A DNA stretch of 64,000 nt from Paracoccus isoporae (GCF_900101865.1 NZ_FNAH01000005.1:1-64000); one strand, 5' to 3'. Shown: positions 7,494 to 17,649, numbered from the stretch's first letter. Translations and numbers: made by a program. Notes: a model not told the origin generated them from the letters alone.

Positions 7494-8260
7494 TCGGCAG
7501 TCCTTTCGGCCTCGGGGGCCAGTTTGAGTTCGACGGCGAAGTCGTAGGCGTCGCCGCGATAGAGCGAGCGGGTGAACTCCACGACCTGACCGGAGGGCAG
7601 GTAGGAGACGCGTTCGATGCGCAGCCCGGCCACGCCCGCCAGCACGCCGAGCAGCATCGCGTCTTTTTCCGCCAGATTCGCGGCGGAGATGCGCTGCACC
7701 GCGCGCACCGGGCGATGCCCGCGCGAGGCCAGCACCGCGTAAAGACTGGTCTCGACCCGTTCGGGATCGGGCAGGATCGAGGCGGGCAGCGAGGCCCGCT
7801 CGATGGCCAGCGGCACCCCGTCGGAGCTGCGCACCCGCTCCAGCCGCGCCACCTGGTCATTGGCGCCGAGACCGAGCGCCATCACTTCTTCGGGGGCCGG
7901 TGGCATCACCGCGCGCGACAGCCAGCGGCTTTCGACCTGCATCCCGCGCCGGCGCATATCCTCGGTGAACGAGGTCAGCAGCGACAGCGCCTGTTCCAGC
8001 CGCTCCACCCGTGGGGCGACGAACGTGCCCGAACCGCGTTTCTGGACAAGCTGGCCGCTGGCCACGAGCGCCTCGACGCCCTTGCGGACGGTGACACGCG
8101 ACAGCCCGGTCATCGCCGCCAATTCACGCTCCGGCGGCAGGCTGTCGCCCGGTTTCAGCTCGCCCGAGGCGATGGCCTCGGCAATGCGGCGGTGAAGCTG
8201 GACATAAAGCGGGCCGCCGCCCGTCTCGCTGAACGCATCAGGCGTAAACAGGCCGGTCAT
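7490..8260 (-). CDS. GntR/HutC-family transcriptional regulator (UTRA domain), NagR-like
   Basis: The 256-residue protein has a winged helix at residues about 15-80 (PPERELAAMTGLSRVTVRKG, then KRGSGTFV, both GntR signatures). A UTRA ligand domain from about 95 to 245 has ERVRSSDGVPLAIERASLP and EFTRSLYRGDAYDF. Such HutC-subfamily proteins sense phosphorylated sugars and usually repress. The gene lies inside the kinase-deaminase-nagA operon with 4-base overlaps on both sides. The likely targets are the ATACCA repeats in the divergent promoter at 9097-9270. Glucosamine-6-P or GlcNAc-6-P is the expected ligand by analogy with NagR, which the sequence alone does not prove. Confidence 0.9.
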   Translation of the reverse strand: MTGLFTPDAFSETGGGPLYVQLHRRIAEAIASGELKPGDSLPPERELAAMTGLSRVTVRKGVEALVASGQLVQKRGSGTFVAPRVERLEQALSLLTSFTEDMRRRGMQVESRWLSRAVMPPAPEEVMALGLGANDQVARLERVRSSDGVPLAIERASLPASILPDPERVETSLYAVLASRGHRPVRAVQRISAANLAEKDAMLLGVLAGVAGLRIERVSYLPSGQVVEFTRSLYRGDAYDFAVELKLAPEAERTAE

Positions 8261-9096
8261 GCGTCCCGCCCCATCTGCCGGGCCATGTCGAGCGCCCCGT
8301 CCACCGCATTGCCCCGCGCCTCATGCACCGGCCATTCCCCGGACAGCCGCGCCGCGTAACGCGCGCCCAGCCCGCCGACGAACACCACCGGCAGCCGGTC
8401 GCCGCGCTGCAACGAGGCGATGGCATGTCGCACCTGCGCCACGGCATCGTCGAAGATGCGCCGTGCGGCCGGATCGTCGGACGCCACGACGCGCGGCGCA
8501 TGGGCGCCGTAATCGACCGGCCGCGCGGTGTTCGAGAACCCGATGATCCCCTGGATGCCGCCGCATTCTTCCAGCACCTCTGCCAGCAGCGGCGTCATCT
8601 CCGCGAACCCGTCCGCGGCGCGCAGCGCCTCGGCCAGAAGCGTCCGGCCCAGCACCGCGCCGCTGGCCTCGTCCCCGAGCAGGAAGCCGCGCCCGCCGGC
8701 CTGCCGGATCTCGCCGCCGCGCTGTTCGGCATAGACGGAGCCGGTGCCGATCGCGGCAAGGATGCCGTCATCCTGGCCCAACGCGCCGCGCGCCGCAGCC
8801 ATGCCGTCATTCACGATCTGCGCCTGCGCGAAGGGCAGCAGCGTCATCAGCCGGTCGCGGGCGACCTGCATCGCGCCCCCGGCCAGGCCGAGCGTCGCCA
8901 CCAGATCCGACGCCGGAATATCCGTGCCGCGCAGCGCCTCGGCGGTTGCCGCCAGGATGTTCTCGGCGGCGCTTTCGACATTCGTGTTGATATTGGCAGG
9001 CCCCCCCGTGCCGCGCCCCAGGATGCGGCCATCGGCATCGGCCACAGCCGCCCGGCACCCCGTGCCTCCGCCATCGATTCCCAGATAAAACACCAT
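8257..9096 (-). CDS. BadF/BadG/BcrA/BcrD-type N-acetylhexosamine kinase
   Basis: The 279-residue protein belongs to the ASKHA fold. LGIDGGGTGCRAAVAD at residues 5-20 is the phosphate-1 loop, LAAIGTGSVY (near 112) and GRGFLLGDEASG (near 130) are typical of the BadF family that includes eukaryotic GlcNAc kinase and clostridial MurK. It is expected to phosphorylate imported GlcNAc and perhaps MurNAc at C6 with ATP. MurK accepts both sugars, which would fit the MurQ etherase transcribed on the other side. The ATG at 9096 follows GGAGGAGAT at a good distance; an in-frame start farther upstream would add an unconserved hydrophobic stretch and was rejected. It is the first gene of the leftward operon, and its stop overlaps the regulator start by four bases. 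Confidence 0.87.
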   Translation of the reverse strand: MVFYLGIDGGGTGCRAAVADADGRILGRGTGGPANINTNVESAAENILAATAEALRGTDIPASDLVATLGLAGGAMQVARDRLMTLLPFAQAQIVNDGMAAARGALGQDDGILAAIGTGSVYAEQRGGEIRQAGGRGFLLGDEASGAVLGRTLLAEALRAADGFAEMTPLLAEVLEECGGIQGIIGFSNTARPVDYGAHAPRVVASDDPAARRIFDDAVAQVRHAIASLQRGDRLPVVFVGGLGARYAARLSGEWPVHEARGNAVDGALDMARQMGRDA

Positions 9097-9270
9097 GCGG
9101 ATCTCCTCCAAGACGACAATACCAAAGAGATACCAAATGAAAAGGCCGAAAATACCACTCCGCACAGATAACTGATTAATCGGGATTAATGCTGCTACAG
9201 ATAGAAAGATTAAAATTCCTGTTTACAATTGGTATTGTTTTGGCATTATTCGTCTGAAGAGGGGAATCAC
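9097..9270. promoter_or_regulatory. Divergent promoter with phased ATACCA repeats (putative GntR operators)
   Basis: The AT-rich 174-base gap separates the kinase operon from murQ. ATACCA occurs three times on the plus strand, at 9119-9124, 9130-9135 and 9152-9157, so the starts are 11 and 22 bases apart and lie on one face of the helix. A fourth copy in the opposite orientation, TGGTAT, is at 9230-9235 close to murQ. The element flanks are similar (AATACCAAA, GATACCAAA, AATACCACT, ATTGGTATT). These are good candidates for sites of the GntR-family regulator. A further imperfect repeat, ATTAAT twice, lies near 9175-9190. Exact -35/-10 boxes cannot be assigned. Confidence 0.6.
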
Positions 9271-10152
9271 ATGACCGACCGACCGACCGAGGCAAGGCAC
9301 AGCCAGTCCGCCGGGCTGCATCAGCAGCAACCGGCCGAGGCGCTTTCGCTGCTGCTGGATGCGCAGATCGCGGCGTTGTCCGCGCTGCGCCCGGCGCTTC
9401 CCGCGCTCGGGCAGGCGGCGGCGGTCTGCGCCGATGCGCTCTCGGCGGGCGGACGCATGGGCTATGCCGGTGCGGGCAGCTCAGGGCTGATGGCGATGGC
9501 CGATTGCCTGGAGCTCGCGGGCACGTTCGGATTGCCGCCGGAGCGCACGCCGATGCTGTTCGCGGGCGGGGCGGCGGCGCTGCTGCACATGAAGGGCAGC
9601 GTCGAGGATGATTCCACGCAGGCACAGCGGGATGTGGAGGCGGCCGGGATCGGCGCGGGCGATGTGCTGCTGGTGCTGTCGGCATCGGGCGGCACGCCCT
9701 ATGCGCTGGCGGCCGCCGGTGCGGCCCGCCAGCGCGGGGCGCGGATCGTCGGGCTGGCCAATGTGCCCGGCGCGCCCCTTCTGGAGATGGCCGATATCGC
9801 GGTGCTGATCGAAACCGGCGCCGAGATCGTGGCCGGTTCCACGCGGATGGGAGCGGCCACGGCGCAGAAAGTGGCGCTGAACATGCTGTCGGTGCTGGTC
9901 GGGATCCGGCTGGGCCATGTCCATGACGGCCATATGGTCAATCTGGTGGCCGACAATGCCAAGCTGGTCGCCCGCGCCGCACGCATCGTCTCGGAGGTGG
10001 CCGGGGTGCCGGCCGCCATGGCCGAGGCGGCGCTGGCAGCCTCCGGCGGCGGGGTCAAGCCCGCCATCCTGGTCGCGCGCGGCATGAGCCCGGAGAGGGC
10101 CGAAGCGCGGCTGCGGGAGACCGGCGGCCATCTGGCGCCGCTGCTCGATTGA
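9271..10152 (+). CDS. murQ: N-acetylmuramic acid 6-phosphate etherase
   Basis: MurQ cleaves the lactyl ether of MurNAc-6-P to give GlcNAc-6-P and D-lactate in the cytoplasm. The 293-residue protein has an SIS fold with GYAGAGSSGLMAMADCLELA (near 63), GSVEDDS with the essential Glu (near 109), VLLVLSASGGTPYAL (near 132), ETGAEIVAGSTRMGAATAQK (near 185) and VNLVADNAKL (near 229), all family features. The ATG at 9271 follows AGAGGGGA. A longer frame from 9229 is open but would run through the operator region. It is the first gene of the rightward operon, and its product feeds NagA and the SIS deaminase on the other side. Confidence 0.92.
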   Translation: MTDRPTEARHSQSAGLHQQQPAEALSLLLDAQIAALSALRPALPALGQAAAVCADALSAGGRMGYAGAGSSGLMAMADCLELAGTFGLPPERTPMLFAGGAAALLHMKGSVEDDSTQAQRDVEAAGIGAGDVLLVLSASGGTPYALAAAGAARQRGARIVGLANVPGAPLLEMADIAVLIETGAEIVAGSTRMGAATAQKVALNMLSVLVGIRLGHVHDGHMVNLVADNAKLVARAARIVSEVAGVPAAMAEAALAASGGGVKPAILVARGMSPERAEARLRETGGHLAPLLD

Positions 10153-10184
10153 TCCGTCACGACAGAACGGTAAGGTTTCACGAT

Positions 10185-10200
10185 GGGCCCCTACGGGCCC
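10185..10200 (+). repeat. Small stem-loop upstream of the binding-protein gene
   Basis: GGGCCC (10185-10190) and GGGCCC (10195-10200), itself palindromic, can pair around the loop CTAC in the 66-base gap between murQ and the solute-binding protein, 18 bases before its ATG. It could shape mRNA processing or initiation here. Confidence 0.4.
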
Positions 10201-10218
10201 GACCACAGGGAGAGTAAC

Positions 10219-11478
10219 ATGACAAAGAATCTACGCCTCGCGCTGCTGGCCAGCACCGTCCTTGCTGGCACCGCCAGCGCCCAGGACGTGACGCTGACCG
10301 TCGAAAGCTGGCGCAATGACGACCTGACCATCTGGCAGGACACCATCATTCCCGCCTTCGAGGAGGCCAATCCCGGCATCAAGGTCCAGTTCACCCCGAG
10401 CGCGCCGGCCGAATACAACGCCGTGCTGAACTCCAAGCTCGAAGCCGGATCGGCGGGCGATCTGATTACCTGCCGGCCCTTCGACGCCTCGCTGGAGCTG
10501 TTCTCGCAAGGCCAGCTTGCCGATCTGACCGATCTCGACGCGATGTCGAATTTCTCCGACGTGGCGAAATCGGCCTGGCAGACCGACGATGGCAGCGCGA
10601 CCTTCTGCGTGCCGATGGCCTCGGTGATCCACGGCTTCATGTACAACAAGTCGATCTTCGACGAGCTGGGGCTGGAGGTGCCGACGACGAACGAGGAATT
10701 CTATGCCGTCCTCGACGCGATCAAGGAAGACGGCACCTATATCCCGATGGCGATGGGCACCGCGGACCAGTGGGAAGCCGCGACCATGGGCTATCAGAAT
10801 ATCGGCCCGACCTACTGGAAGGGCGAGGAGGGCCGCAGGGCGCTGATCGAAGGCACCCAGAAGCTGACCGACGAGGCCTGGGTGGAGCCGTTCCGCCAGA
10901 TCGCGCGGTGGAGCGATTATCTGGGCGACGGGTTCGAGGCGCAGACCTATCCCGACAGCCAGAACCTGTTCACGCTGGGCCGCGCCGCGATCTATCCGAC
11001 CGGCTCGTGGGAGATCGGCGTGTTCACCCCGCAGATCGACGGCATGTTCGAGATGGGCGCCTTCCCGCCGCCCGTGCAGGCCGAGGGCGACACCTGCTAT
11101 ATCAGCGACCACACCGACATCGCGCTTGGCATGAACGCCGCGACCGAGAACCCGGAGGCCGCGCGGACCTTCCTCAACTGGGTCGGCTCACCGGAATTCG
11201 CGACGCTCTATGCCAACGCGCTTCCCGGTTTCTTCTCGATGAACTCCACCCCGGTCGAGATGGAGGACCCGGTGGCGCAGAAATTCGTGAGCTGGCGCGA
11301 GAATTGCGAGCCGACGATCCGTTCGACCTACCAGATCCTGTCGCGCGGCACGCCGAACCTCGAAAACGAGACCTGGAACGCCAGCGCCAATGTCATCAAC
11401 GGCGCGGAGACGCCCGAAGATGCGGCGGCGCGACTGCAGGACGGCCTCGCCTCCTGGTACGAGCCGCAGCAGCAATAA
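10219..11478 (+). CDS. Extracellular solute-binding protein, family 1 (CUT1 aminosugar importer)
   Basis: The 419-residue periplasmic protein begins with a Sec signal peptide (LALLASTVLAGTASAQ, cleavage near residue 22). The mature part has the family 1 fold, with TVESWRNDD at the start, AGSAGDLITCRPFDAS near residue 75 and GRAAIYPTGSWEIGVF near 255. It should capture the sugar for the permeases downstream. Gene context (murQ, nagA, kinase) points to N-acetylglucosamine, N-acetylmuramic acid or a small muropeptide, but the ligand cannot be read from sequence. The ATG at 10219 follows GGGAGAG; the open frame extends farther 5' without a better start. A strong hairpin follows the stop. Confidence 0.88.
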   Translation: MTKNLRLALLASTVLAGTASAQDVTLTVESWRNDDLTIWQDTIIPAFEEANPGIKVQFTPSAPAEYNAVLNSKLEAGSAGDLITCRPFDASLELFSQGQLADLTDLDAMSNFSDVAKSAWQTDDGSATFCVPMASVIHGFMYNKSIFDELGLEVPTTNEEFYAVLDAIKEDGTYIPMAMGTADQWEAATMGYQNIGPTYWKGEEGRRALIEGTQKLTDEAWVEPFRQIARWSDYLGDGFEAQTYPDSQNLFTLGRAAIYPTGSWEIGVFTPQIDGMFEMGAFPPPVQAEGDTCYISDHTDIALGMNAATENPEAARTFLNWVGSPEFATLYANALPGFFSMNSTPVEMEDPVAQKFVSWRENCEPTIRSTYQILSRGTPNLENETWNASANVINGAETPEDAAARLQDGLASWYEPQQQ

Positions 11479-11536
11479 GGCCGCGTGTCGCCGTGCCAGA
11501 ATGGCGCGGCGGCACCGCGGGGACCGCGCGGTCCCA

Positions 11537-11562
11537 GCCGCCCGCCTGATCCGGCGGGCGGC
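11537..11562 (+). repeat. Perfect 10-bp GC stem-loop between binding protein and permease genes
   Basis: GCCGCCCGCC (11537-11546) pairs fully with GGCGGGCGGC (11553-11562) around the loop TGATCC. No T-tract follows. It lies 58 bases after the binding-protein stop and 40 before the permease start, a place where such hairpins protect the upstream mRNA end or cause partial termination, giving more binding protein than permease. Confidence 0.7.
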
Positions 11563-11601
11563 ACCCCGCAAGGCAGGATGACGAAGATGAAAGGAAGGGT
11601 C

Positions 11602-12522
11602 ATGGCGCAGCGAAAGCCGTTTCGCTGGCATATCGTGGTGTTTCTCGCCCCGGCTGTGCTGGTCTATACCGCCATCATGATCGTGCCGCTGATCGGCACG
11701 CTGAACCTGTCGCTGTTCAGCCTGACCGAAGCGGGCGAGCGCGTCTTCGTCGGTCTGCAGAACTTCGCCACGCTGTTCGGCGATCCGCGATGGTCGGAGA
11801 GCTTCTGGAATGCGCTCATCAACAACGCCTGGTTCTTCCTGATCCACATGCTGGTGCAGAACCCGATCGGGGTGATGCTCGCGGCGCTGCTGTCCTCGCC
11901 GCGTCTGCGCATGGCGGCGTTCTACCGCACCGCGATCTTCATCCCCACCATCCTCAGCTTCGTGATCGTGGGCTTCGTCTGGAAGCTGATCCTGTCGCCG
12001 ATCTGGGGCATCGCGCCGGGCATGCTGGACGCGGTCGGGCTGAAATCGCTGTTCGCGCCCTGGCTGGGCAAGGAGGAATACGCCCTGACCACGCTGGCGC
12101 TGATCTCGGTCTGGCAGTTCGTCGGCATCCCGATGATGCTGATCTACGCTGCCATGCTGTCCATCCCCGACGAGGTGATCGAGGCGGCCGAGATGGATGG
12201 CGTCACCGGCTGGTCGCAGTTCTGGAAGATCAAGCTGCCGCTGATCCTGCCCTCGATCGGGATCATCTCGATCCTGACCTTCGTGGGCAACTTCAACGCC
12301 TTCGATCTGGTTTATGTCAGCCAGGGGGCGCTTGCCGGGCCGAACTATGCCACAGACATCCTGGGCACGTTCCTGTATCGCACCTTCTTCGGCTTCCAGT
12401 TGCAGCTCGGCGATCCCCATATGGGGGCGGCCATCGCCACGGCCATGTTCGCCATCATCCTGGTGGGGGTCAGCATCTATCTGTTCGCCATCCAGACGCG
12501 GCTGCGCCGCTATCAGTTCTGA
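11602..12522 (+). CDS. Sugar ABC transporter permease, MalF/UgpA type
   Basis: The 306-residue inner-membrane protein has about six hydrophobic helices, beginning with HIVVFLAPAVLVYTAIMIVP. The cytoplasmic EAA loop EAAEMDGVTGWSQFWKIKLP (near residue 194) contacts the ATPase. This is the first of two binding-protein-dependent permeases. The ATG at 11602 (MAQRKPFRW) is chosen because AAGGAAGG lies five bases upstream; the ATG at 11587 in frame is a weaker alternative. It forms the importer with the permease at 12535, the ATPase at 14404 and the binding protein at 10219. Confidence 0.9.
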   Translation: MAQRKPFRWHIVVFLAPAVLVYTAIMIVPLIGTLNLSLFSLTEAGERVFVGLQNFATLFGDPRWSESFWNALINNAWFFLIHMLVQNPIGVMLAALLSSPRLRMAAFYRTAIFIPTILSFVIVGFVWKLILSPIWGIAPGMLDAVGLKSLFAPWLGKEEYALTTLALISVWQFVGIPMMLIYAAMLSIPDEVIEAAEMDGVTGWSQFWKIKLPLILPSIGIISILTFVGNFNAFDLVYVSQGALAGPNYATDILGTFLYRTFFGFQLQLGDPHMGAAIATAMFAIILVGVSIYLFAIQTRLRRYQF

Positions 12523-12534
12523 GAGGGGATGCGC

Positions 12535-13374
12535 ATGAATTCCGCCCGCCACTCCGTGTTTCGCAGCGTCGCCGCCCACGGCATTCTGATCCTCTACACG
12601 GTGATCGCGCTGTTTCCGGTCTTCGTGATCGTCATCAACAGCTTCAAGTCGCGCCGCGCGATCTTCAACGAGCCGCTGGCCCTGCCCACGCCCGAGACAT
12701 TCGATCTGATCGGATACCAGACGGTGCTGAAACAGGGTGATTTCTTCCAGTATTTCCTGAACTCGATGACCGTCACCGTCGGCAGCCTGTTCTTCGTGCT
12801 GATGTTCGGCGCGATGGCGGCCTTCGCGCTGTCGGAATACCGGTTCCGCGGCAATCTGCTGATGGGGCTTTACTTGGCGCTCGGCATCATGATCCCGATC
12901 CGGCTGGGCACGGTCGCCATCCTGCAGATCATGGTGGCGTCGGGGCTGGTCAACACGCTCACCGCGCTCGTGCTGGTCTATACCGCGCAGGGTCTGCCGC
13001 TGGCGATCTTCATCCTGTCGGAGTTCATGCGGTCCGTGTCCGACGATCTGAAGAATGCGGGCCGGATCGACGGGCTCAGCGAATACAAGATCTTCTTCCG
13101 GCTGGTGCTGCCCCTGGTGCGCCCGGCGCTGGCGACGGTGGCGGTGTTCACCATGATCCCGATCTGGAACGATCTGTGGTTCCCGCTGATCCTCGCGCCG
13201 TCAGAGGAAACCAAGACGATCACGCTGGGCAGCCAGGTCTTCATCGGCCAGTTCGTGACCAACTGGAACGCGGTCCTCGCCGCGCTCGGCCTCGCCATCG
13301 TGCCGGTGCTGGTCCTTTATCTGATCTTCTCCCGCCAGCTCATTCGCGGGATCACTGCAGGAGCCGTCAAATGA
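12535..13374 (+). CDS. Sugar ABC transporter permease, MalG/UgpE type
   Basis: The second permease of the aminosugar importer has about 279 residues and six helices. The EAA-type loop NAGRIDGLSEYKIFFRLVLP lies near residue 180, and the protein ends in a short basic tail. The ATG at 12535 (MNSARHSV) is preferred because GAGAGGGG sits seven bases upstream; the in-frame ATG at 12529 overlaps that ribosome site. Only 12 bases separate it from the first permease. Its stop overlaps the ATG of the oxidoreductase (ATGA), so the two are translationally coupled. Confidence 0.9.
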   Translation: MNSARHSVFRSVAAHGILILYTVIALFPVFVIVINSFKSRRAIFNEPLALPTPETFDLIGYQTVLKQGDFFQYFLNSMTVTVGSLFFVLMFGAMAAFALSEYRFRGNLLMGLYLALGIMIPIRLGTVAILQIMVASGLVNTLTALVLVYTAQGLPLAIFILSEFMRSVSDDLKNAGRIDGLSEYKIFFRLVLPLVRPALATVAVFTMIPIWNDLWFPLILAPSEETKTITLGSQVFIGQFVTNWNAVLAALGLAIVPVLVLYLIFSRQLIRGITAGAVK

Positions 13375-14393
13375 TCCGTGTCCTCGTCGCCGGTCTGGGC
13401 AATATGGGGCTGAGCCACGCGCTCGCCTATCACCACAATCCCGATTTCGAGATCGTCGGGCTGGTCAACCGCAGCACGCCCAAGCTGCCCGACGCGCTCA
13501 CTGCCTATCCGCTGAGCCATGATTTCGACGCCGCTTTGGCCGAGCTGAAGCCGGATCTGGTCTGCGTGGCGACTTATACCGACAGTCATGCCGATCTGGC
13601 CATCAAGGCGATGGAGGCGGGGGCGCATGTCTTCGTCGAGAAGCCGCTGGCCTCGACCGTGGCGGATGCGCAGCGCGTCGTCGATTGCAGCGTCCGCACC
13701 GGGCGCAAGCTGGTGGTCGGCTATATCCTGCGCCATCACCCGAGCTGGCAGCGTCTGATCGACACGGCGCGTGATCTGGGCGGGCCTTACGTGTTCCGGC
13801 TGAACCTCAACCAGCAAAGCAAGGGCGAGACCTGGAAGGTGCATAAATCGCTGATGGAAACCACGCCGCCAATCGTCGATTGCGGGGTGCATTACGTCGA
13901 TGTCATGTGCCAGATCGCGGACGCCGCCCCGGTGGAGGTGCGCGGCATGGGCCTGCGGCTCAGCGACGAGATCGCGCCGGAGATGTATAATTACGGCCAT
14001 TTCCAGGTGCTGTTCGCGGATGGCTCGCTCGGCTGGTACGAGGCCGGCTGGGGGCCGATGATGTCGGATACGGCCTTCTTCGTGAAGGACGTCGTCTCGC
14101 CCAACGGCGCGGTGTCGATCCGCATGCCCGAGGATGCGCGCTCCGACGACATCGACACCCATACCCGCACCGCCACCCTGCGGGTCCACCGCGTCGGCCA
14201 GCCCGACGAGGATCTGAACATGTCCGACGAACCGGGACATCAGCAGCTTTGCGACCGCGAACAGGCCTTCGTGGCGCAGGCCATTCGCGAGGATCTGGAC
14301 CTCAGCCGCTTCATGCAGGACGCGGTGCGCTCTCTGGCGATCTGCCTGGCCGCCGATGAAAGTGTGCGCAGCGGTGCGCCGGTCAAACTCTGA
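13371..14393 (+). CDS. Gfo/Idh/MocA-family oxidoreductase of the aminosugar operon
   Basis: The 340-residue cytoplasmic protein starts with a Rossmann nucleotide motif [18 protein letters not shown] and has the family signature [11 protein letters not shown] near residue 90. A substrate domain follows with [13 protein letters not shown] (near 168). Members use NAD(P) to oxidise or epimerise sugars. It is inserted between permease and ATPase genes and coupled to the permease by an ATGA overlap, so it belongs to the importer operon. I recall the same order in rhizobial murQ/nagA loci. None of the classical MurNAc or GlcNAc steps needs an oxidoreductase, so its substrate is an open question; an oxidised, anhydro- or deoxy-aminosugar is a possibility. 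Confidence 0.85.
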   Translation: MIRVLVAGLGNMGLSHALAYHHNPDFEIVGLVNRSTPKLPDALTAYPLSHDFDAALAELKPDLVCVATYTDSHADLAIKAMEAGAHVFVEKPLASTVADAQRVVDCSVRTGRKLVVGYILRHHPSWQRLIDTARDLGGPYVFRLNLNQQSKGETWKVHKSLMETTPPIVDCGVHYVDVMCQIADAAPVEVRGMGLRLSDEIAPEMYNYGHFQVLFADGSLGWYEAGWGPMMSDTAFFVKDVVSPNGAVSIRMPEDARSDDIDTHTRTATLRVHRVGQPDEDLNMSDEPGHQQLCDREQAFVAQAIREDLDLSRFMQDAVRSLAICLAADESVRSGAPVKL

Positions 14394-14403
14394 AGGAAAC
14401 CCT

Positions 14404-15405
<1,002 letters not shown>

Positions 15406-15428
15406 GCCATCGCCTGGCTGGCTGGCAT

Positions 15429-16397
15429 TCAATACCGCCCCGTGCCCGCGCCCAGATCGCGCGCCCCGCGTTCCGAGAACGCGATCACCCCGTCGCGCAG
15501 CCTTGCTGCCAGCGGCGAGAGCGGCCGTCGGCGCAGGCTGAGCAGGTAATAGGGCGGCACCCGGATCTCGCGTTGCAGCCGCAATACCGCGAATCCGGCG
15601 CTGACCGGCGGGCGCAGCAGAAGCTGCGCCACCTCGTCCGAGATGGGCGAGATCGCATCGCTCTGCGACAGATAGGCGATGGTCAGCAGCAGGGACGGGC
15701 TGCTGACGATGTTGCGCGGCTCTCCCAGCCCGACACTGGCAAAGGCATCAAGCGCGGCCTCGCGAATCGGGGCGCCGCGCCGCTGCATGATCCATTCGTA
15801 TTCCGACAATTCGGTCAGGGTCACGGCGGGCGCGCGGGCCAGCGGATGGGTCTGGCGGACCAGCATCGACACGTTCTCGTCGCGCATCGGCAGGATGTTC
15901 AGGTCGCGATTCTCGAATTCCGGCAGGATGCGGCCCAGCACGAAATCCATCTCTCCGGCGAATAAGGCGCCCAGCAATTCGCGCGACGGCAGCACATCGA
16001 CGGTGATGTCGGCCTCGGGTGCGGCCTGCTTGATCTCTCGGATGGCCGAGACGAGGTAGTTCACCGCCGGGCCTGTGACCGCGCCGATGCGGACCGACCC
16101 GGCCAGCCCGCCCCGCAGCGCGGTGACATCGGATGCCATGCTGTTGAATTCACGCAGGATCACCCGGGCGCGGCGCAGAACGGTCCGGCCGATCTCGGTT
16201 GGCGTCATGCCCTTGGGCGCGCGCAGGAAGAGCGGCGCGCCGACCTGTCGCTCCGTGTCCGCCAGCATCCGCGACGCGGCGGGCTGACTCATCGCGCAGG
16301 CGTCCGCGGCAAGCTGCAACTGCCCATGCTCGGCAATCTCGTGAATCAGGCGAAGCTGGGCGGGCTTCAGCAGCAGCCGTGCGGGACCGTCAGACAT
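15429..16397 (-). CDS. LysR-family regulator, GbpR-like
   Basis: The 322-residue protein has a LysR helix-turn-helix at residues about 12-70 (LQLAADACAMSQPAASRML is the recognition part) and a substrate domain from about 95 (GAVTGPAVNYLVSAI). It is divergent from a chvE homologue, the same arrangement as gbpR-chvE in Agrobacterium and Azospirillum, where GbpR activates the binding-protein gene in response to galactose or arabinose. The same control is likely here. The 134-base gap between the two starts should contain its binding site. Its 3' end faces the ATPase gene of the previous operon. Confidence 0.88.
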   Translation of the reverse strand: MSDGPARLLLKPAQLRLIHEIAEHGQLQLAADACAMSQPAASRMLADTERQVGAPLFLRAPKGMTPTEIGRTVLRRARVILREFNSMASDVTALRGGLAGSVRIGAVTGPAVNYLVSAIREIKQAAPEADITVDVLPSRELLGALFAGEMDFVLGRILPEFENRDLNILPMRDENVSMLVRQTHPLARAPAVTLTELSEYEWIMQRRGAPIREAALDAFASVGLGEPRNIVSSPSLLLTIAYLSQSDAISPISDEVAQLLLRPPVSAGFAVLRLQREIRVPPYYLLSLRRRPLSPLAARLRDGVIAFSERGARDLGAGTGRY

Positions 16398-16531
16398 ATC
16401 AAATCCGTTATGCAGATCGTCGGAATACTCATTTTACCATTATGTCGCGCCATTGCTACGCTGTGCAGCGTCCCCATAAGCGGGAACAATTTTGACAGGG
16501 GAGCGGCGCGAGGCCGCTTGGGAGGGAAAAC
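16398..16531. promoter_or_regulatory. Divergent promoter between the GbpR-like regulator and chvE
   Basis: This 134-base gap is AT-rich at 16420-16445 and ends with the strong ribosome site GGGAGGGAA before chvE. A LysR-type site (T-N11-A within a dyad) is expected here; several candidates fit around 16428-16445, and I cannot choose one by eye. Confidence 0.5.
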
Positions 16532-17587
16532 ATGAAAATCAGGAACGCGGCGGTCGCGCTGGCGATCGGAGTCTCGTGGCTGGCCGGCGGGGCCATGGCC
16601 GAAACCGTGGGGATCGCGATGCCCACGAAATCCTCGGCCCGCTGGATCGATGACGGCAACAACATGGTCAAGCAGTTCGAGGAGGCGGGCTACGACACCG
16701 ATCTGCAATATGCCGAGGATGACATCCCCAACCAGCTCGCGCAGGTCGAGAACATGATCACCAAGGGCGTCGATGTGCTGGTGATCGCCGCCATCGACGG
16801 CACCACGCTGTCGAACGCGCTCGCCAACGCCAAGGCCGCTGACATCAAGGTGATCGCCTATGACCGGCTGATCCGCGACACGCCGGATGTCGATTACTAT
16901 GCCACCTTCGACAACTTCAAGGTGGGTGTGGAGCAGGCCAGTTCGCTGGTCAGCGGTCTGGAAGAGCGCTTCCCCGATCAGGAGCCGTGGAATGTCGAGC
17001 TGTTCGGCGGCAGCCCGGACGACAACAACGCCTATTTCTTCTATGACGGCGCGATGTCGGTGCTCCAGCCGCTGATCGATGACGGCTCCATCGTGATCCC
17101 GTCGGGGCAGATGGGCATGGACACGGTCGGCACGCTGCGGTGGGATCCGGCCACCGCGCAGGCGCGGATGGATAACATCCTGTCGGCCAACTACACCGAC
17201 CAGCAGGTGCATGGCGTGCTGTCGCCCTATGACGGGCTGTCCATCGGCATCCTCTCCTCGCTGAAGGGCGTGGGCTACGGCTCAGGCGACATGAAGATGC
17301 CTATCGTCACCGGCCAGGACGCCGAGGTGCAGTCGGTCAAGTCCATCCTCGCGGGCGAGCAGTATTCGACCGTGTTCAAGGACACCCGCGAGCTGGCCCG
17401 CGTCACCGTCGATATGGTCAACGCCATGCTCGAGGGCGAGGAGCCCGAGGTGAACGACACCGAAACCTACGACAACGGCGTCAAGGTCGTGCCGTCCTAT
17501 CTGCTGGAGCCGGTCGGCGTGAACGAATCCAACTGGGAAGAGATCCTGCTGGAGTCCGGCTATTACGAGGAAGGCCAGATCCAGTAA
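16532..17587 (+). CDS. chvE: Multiple-sugar-binding periplasmic protein ChvE
   Basis: The 351-residue protein has a signal peptide ([17 protein letters not shown], cleavage near residue 24) and a CUT2-type periplasmic-binding fold. [16 protein letters not shown] (near 27), [15 protein letters not shown] (near 83), KVIAYDRLI and [15 protein letters not shown] are typical of ChvE. It binds galactose, arabinose, glucose and related sugars and delivers them to the MmsAB transporter downstream; in Agrobacterium ChvE also serves sugar sensing by VirA. The start at 16532 follows GGGAGGGAA. A perfect 11-bp hairpin follows the stop before mmsA. Confidence 0.92.
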   Translation: MKIRNAAVALAIGVSWLAGGAMAETVGIAMPTKSSARWIDDGNNMVKQFEEAGYDTDLQYAEDDIPNQLAQVENMITKGVDVLVIAAIDGTTLSNALANAKAADIKVIAYDRLIRDTPDVDYYATFDNFKVGVEQASSLVSGLEERFPDQEPWNVELFGGSPDDNNAYFFYDGAMSVLQPLIDDGSIVIPSGQMGMDTVGTLRWDPATAQARMDNILSANYTDQQVHGVLSPYDGLSIGILSSLKGVGYGSGDMKMPIVTGQDAEVQSVKSILAGEQYSTVFKDTRELARVTVDMVNAMLEGEEPEVNDTETYDNGVKVVPSYLLEPVGVNESNWEEILLESGYYEEGQIQ

Positions 17588-17595
17588 CCCGATCC

Positions 17596-17627
17596 GCCGG
17601 GGCCGCCGCATGCCGCGCGGCCCCGGC
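17596..17627 (+). repeat. Perfect 11-bp GC stem-loop between chvE and mmsA
   Basis: GCCGGGGCCGC (17596-17606) pairs perfectly with GCGGCCCCGGC (17617-17627) around a 10-base loop. It starts nine bases after the chvE stop and has no T-tract, so partial termination or 3'-end protection of the chvE message is more likely than full termination. Confidence 0.7.
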
Positions 17628-17649
17628 CTGCCTCCAGCGGAGCAAGCCC

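Noticed and set aside
16532-17587. chvE as a virulence-sensing component
   Set aside because: There are no virA/virG genes here; the context of mmsAB and sugar-acid enzymes indicates plain sugar uptake.
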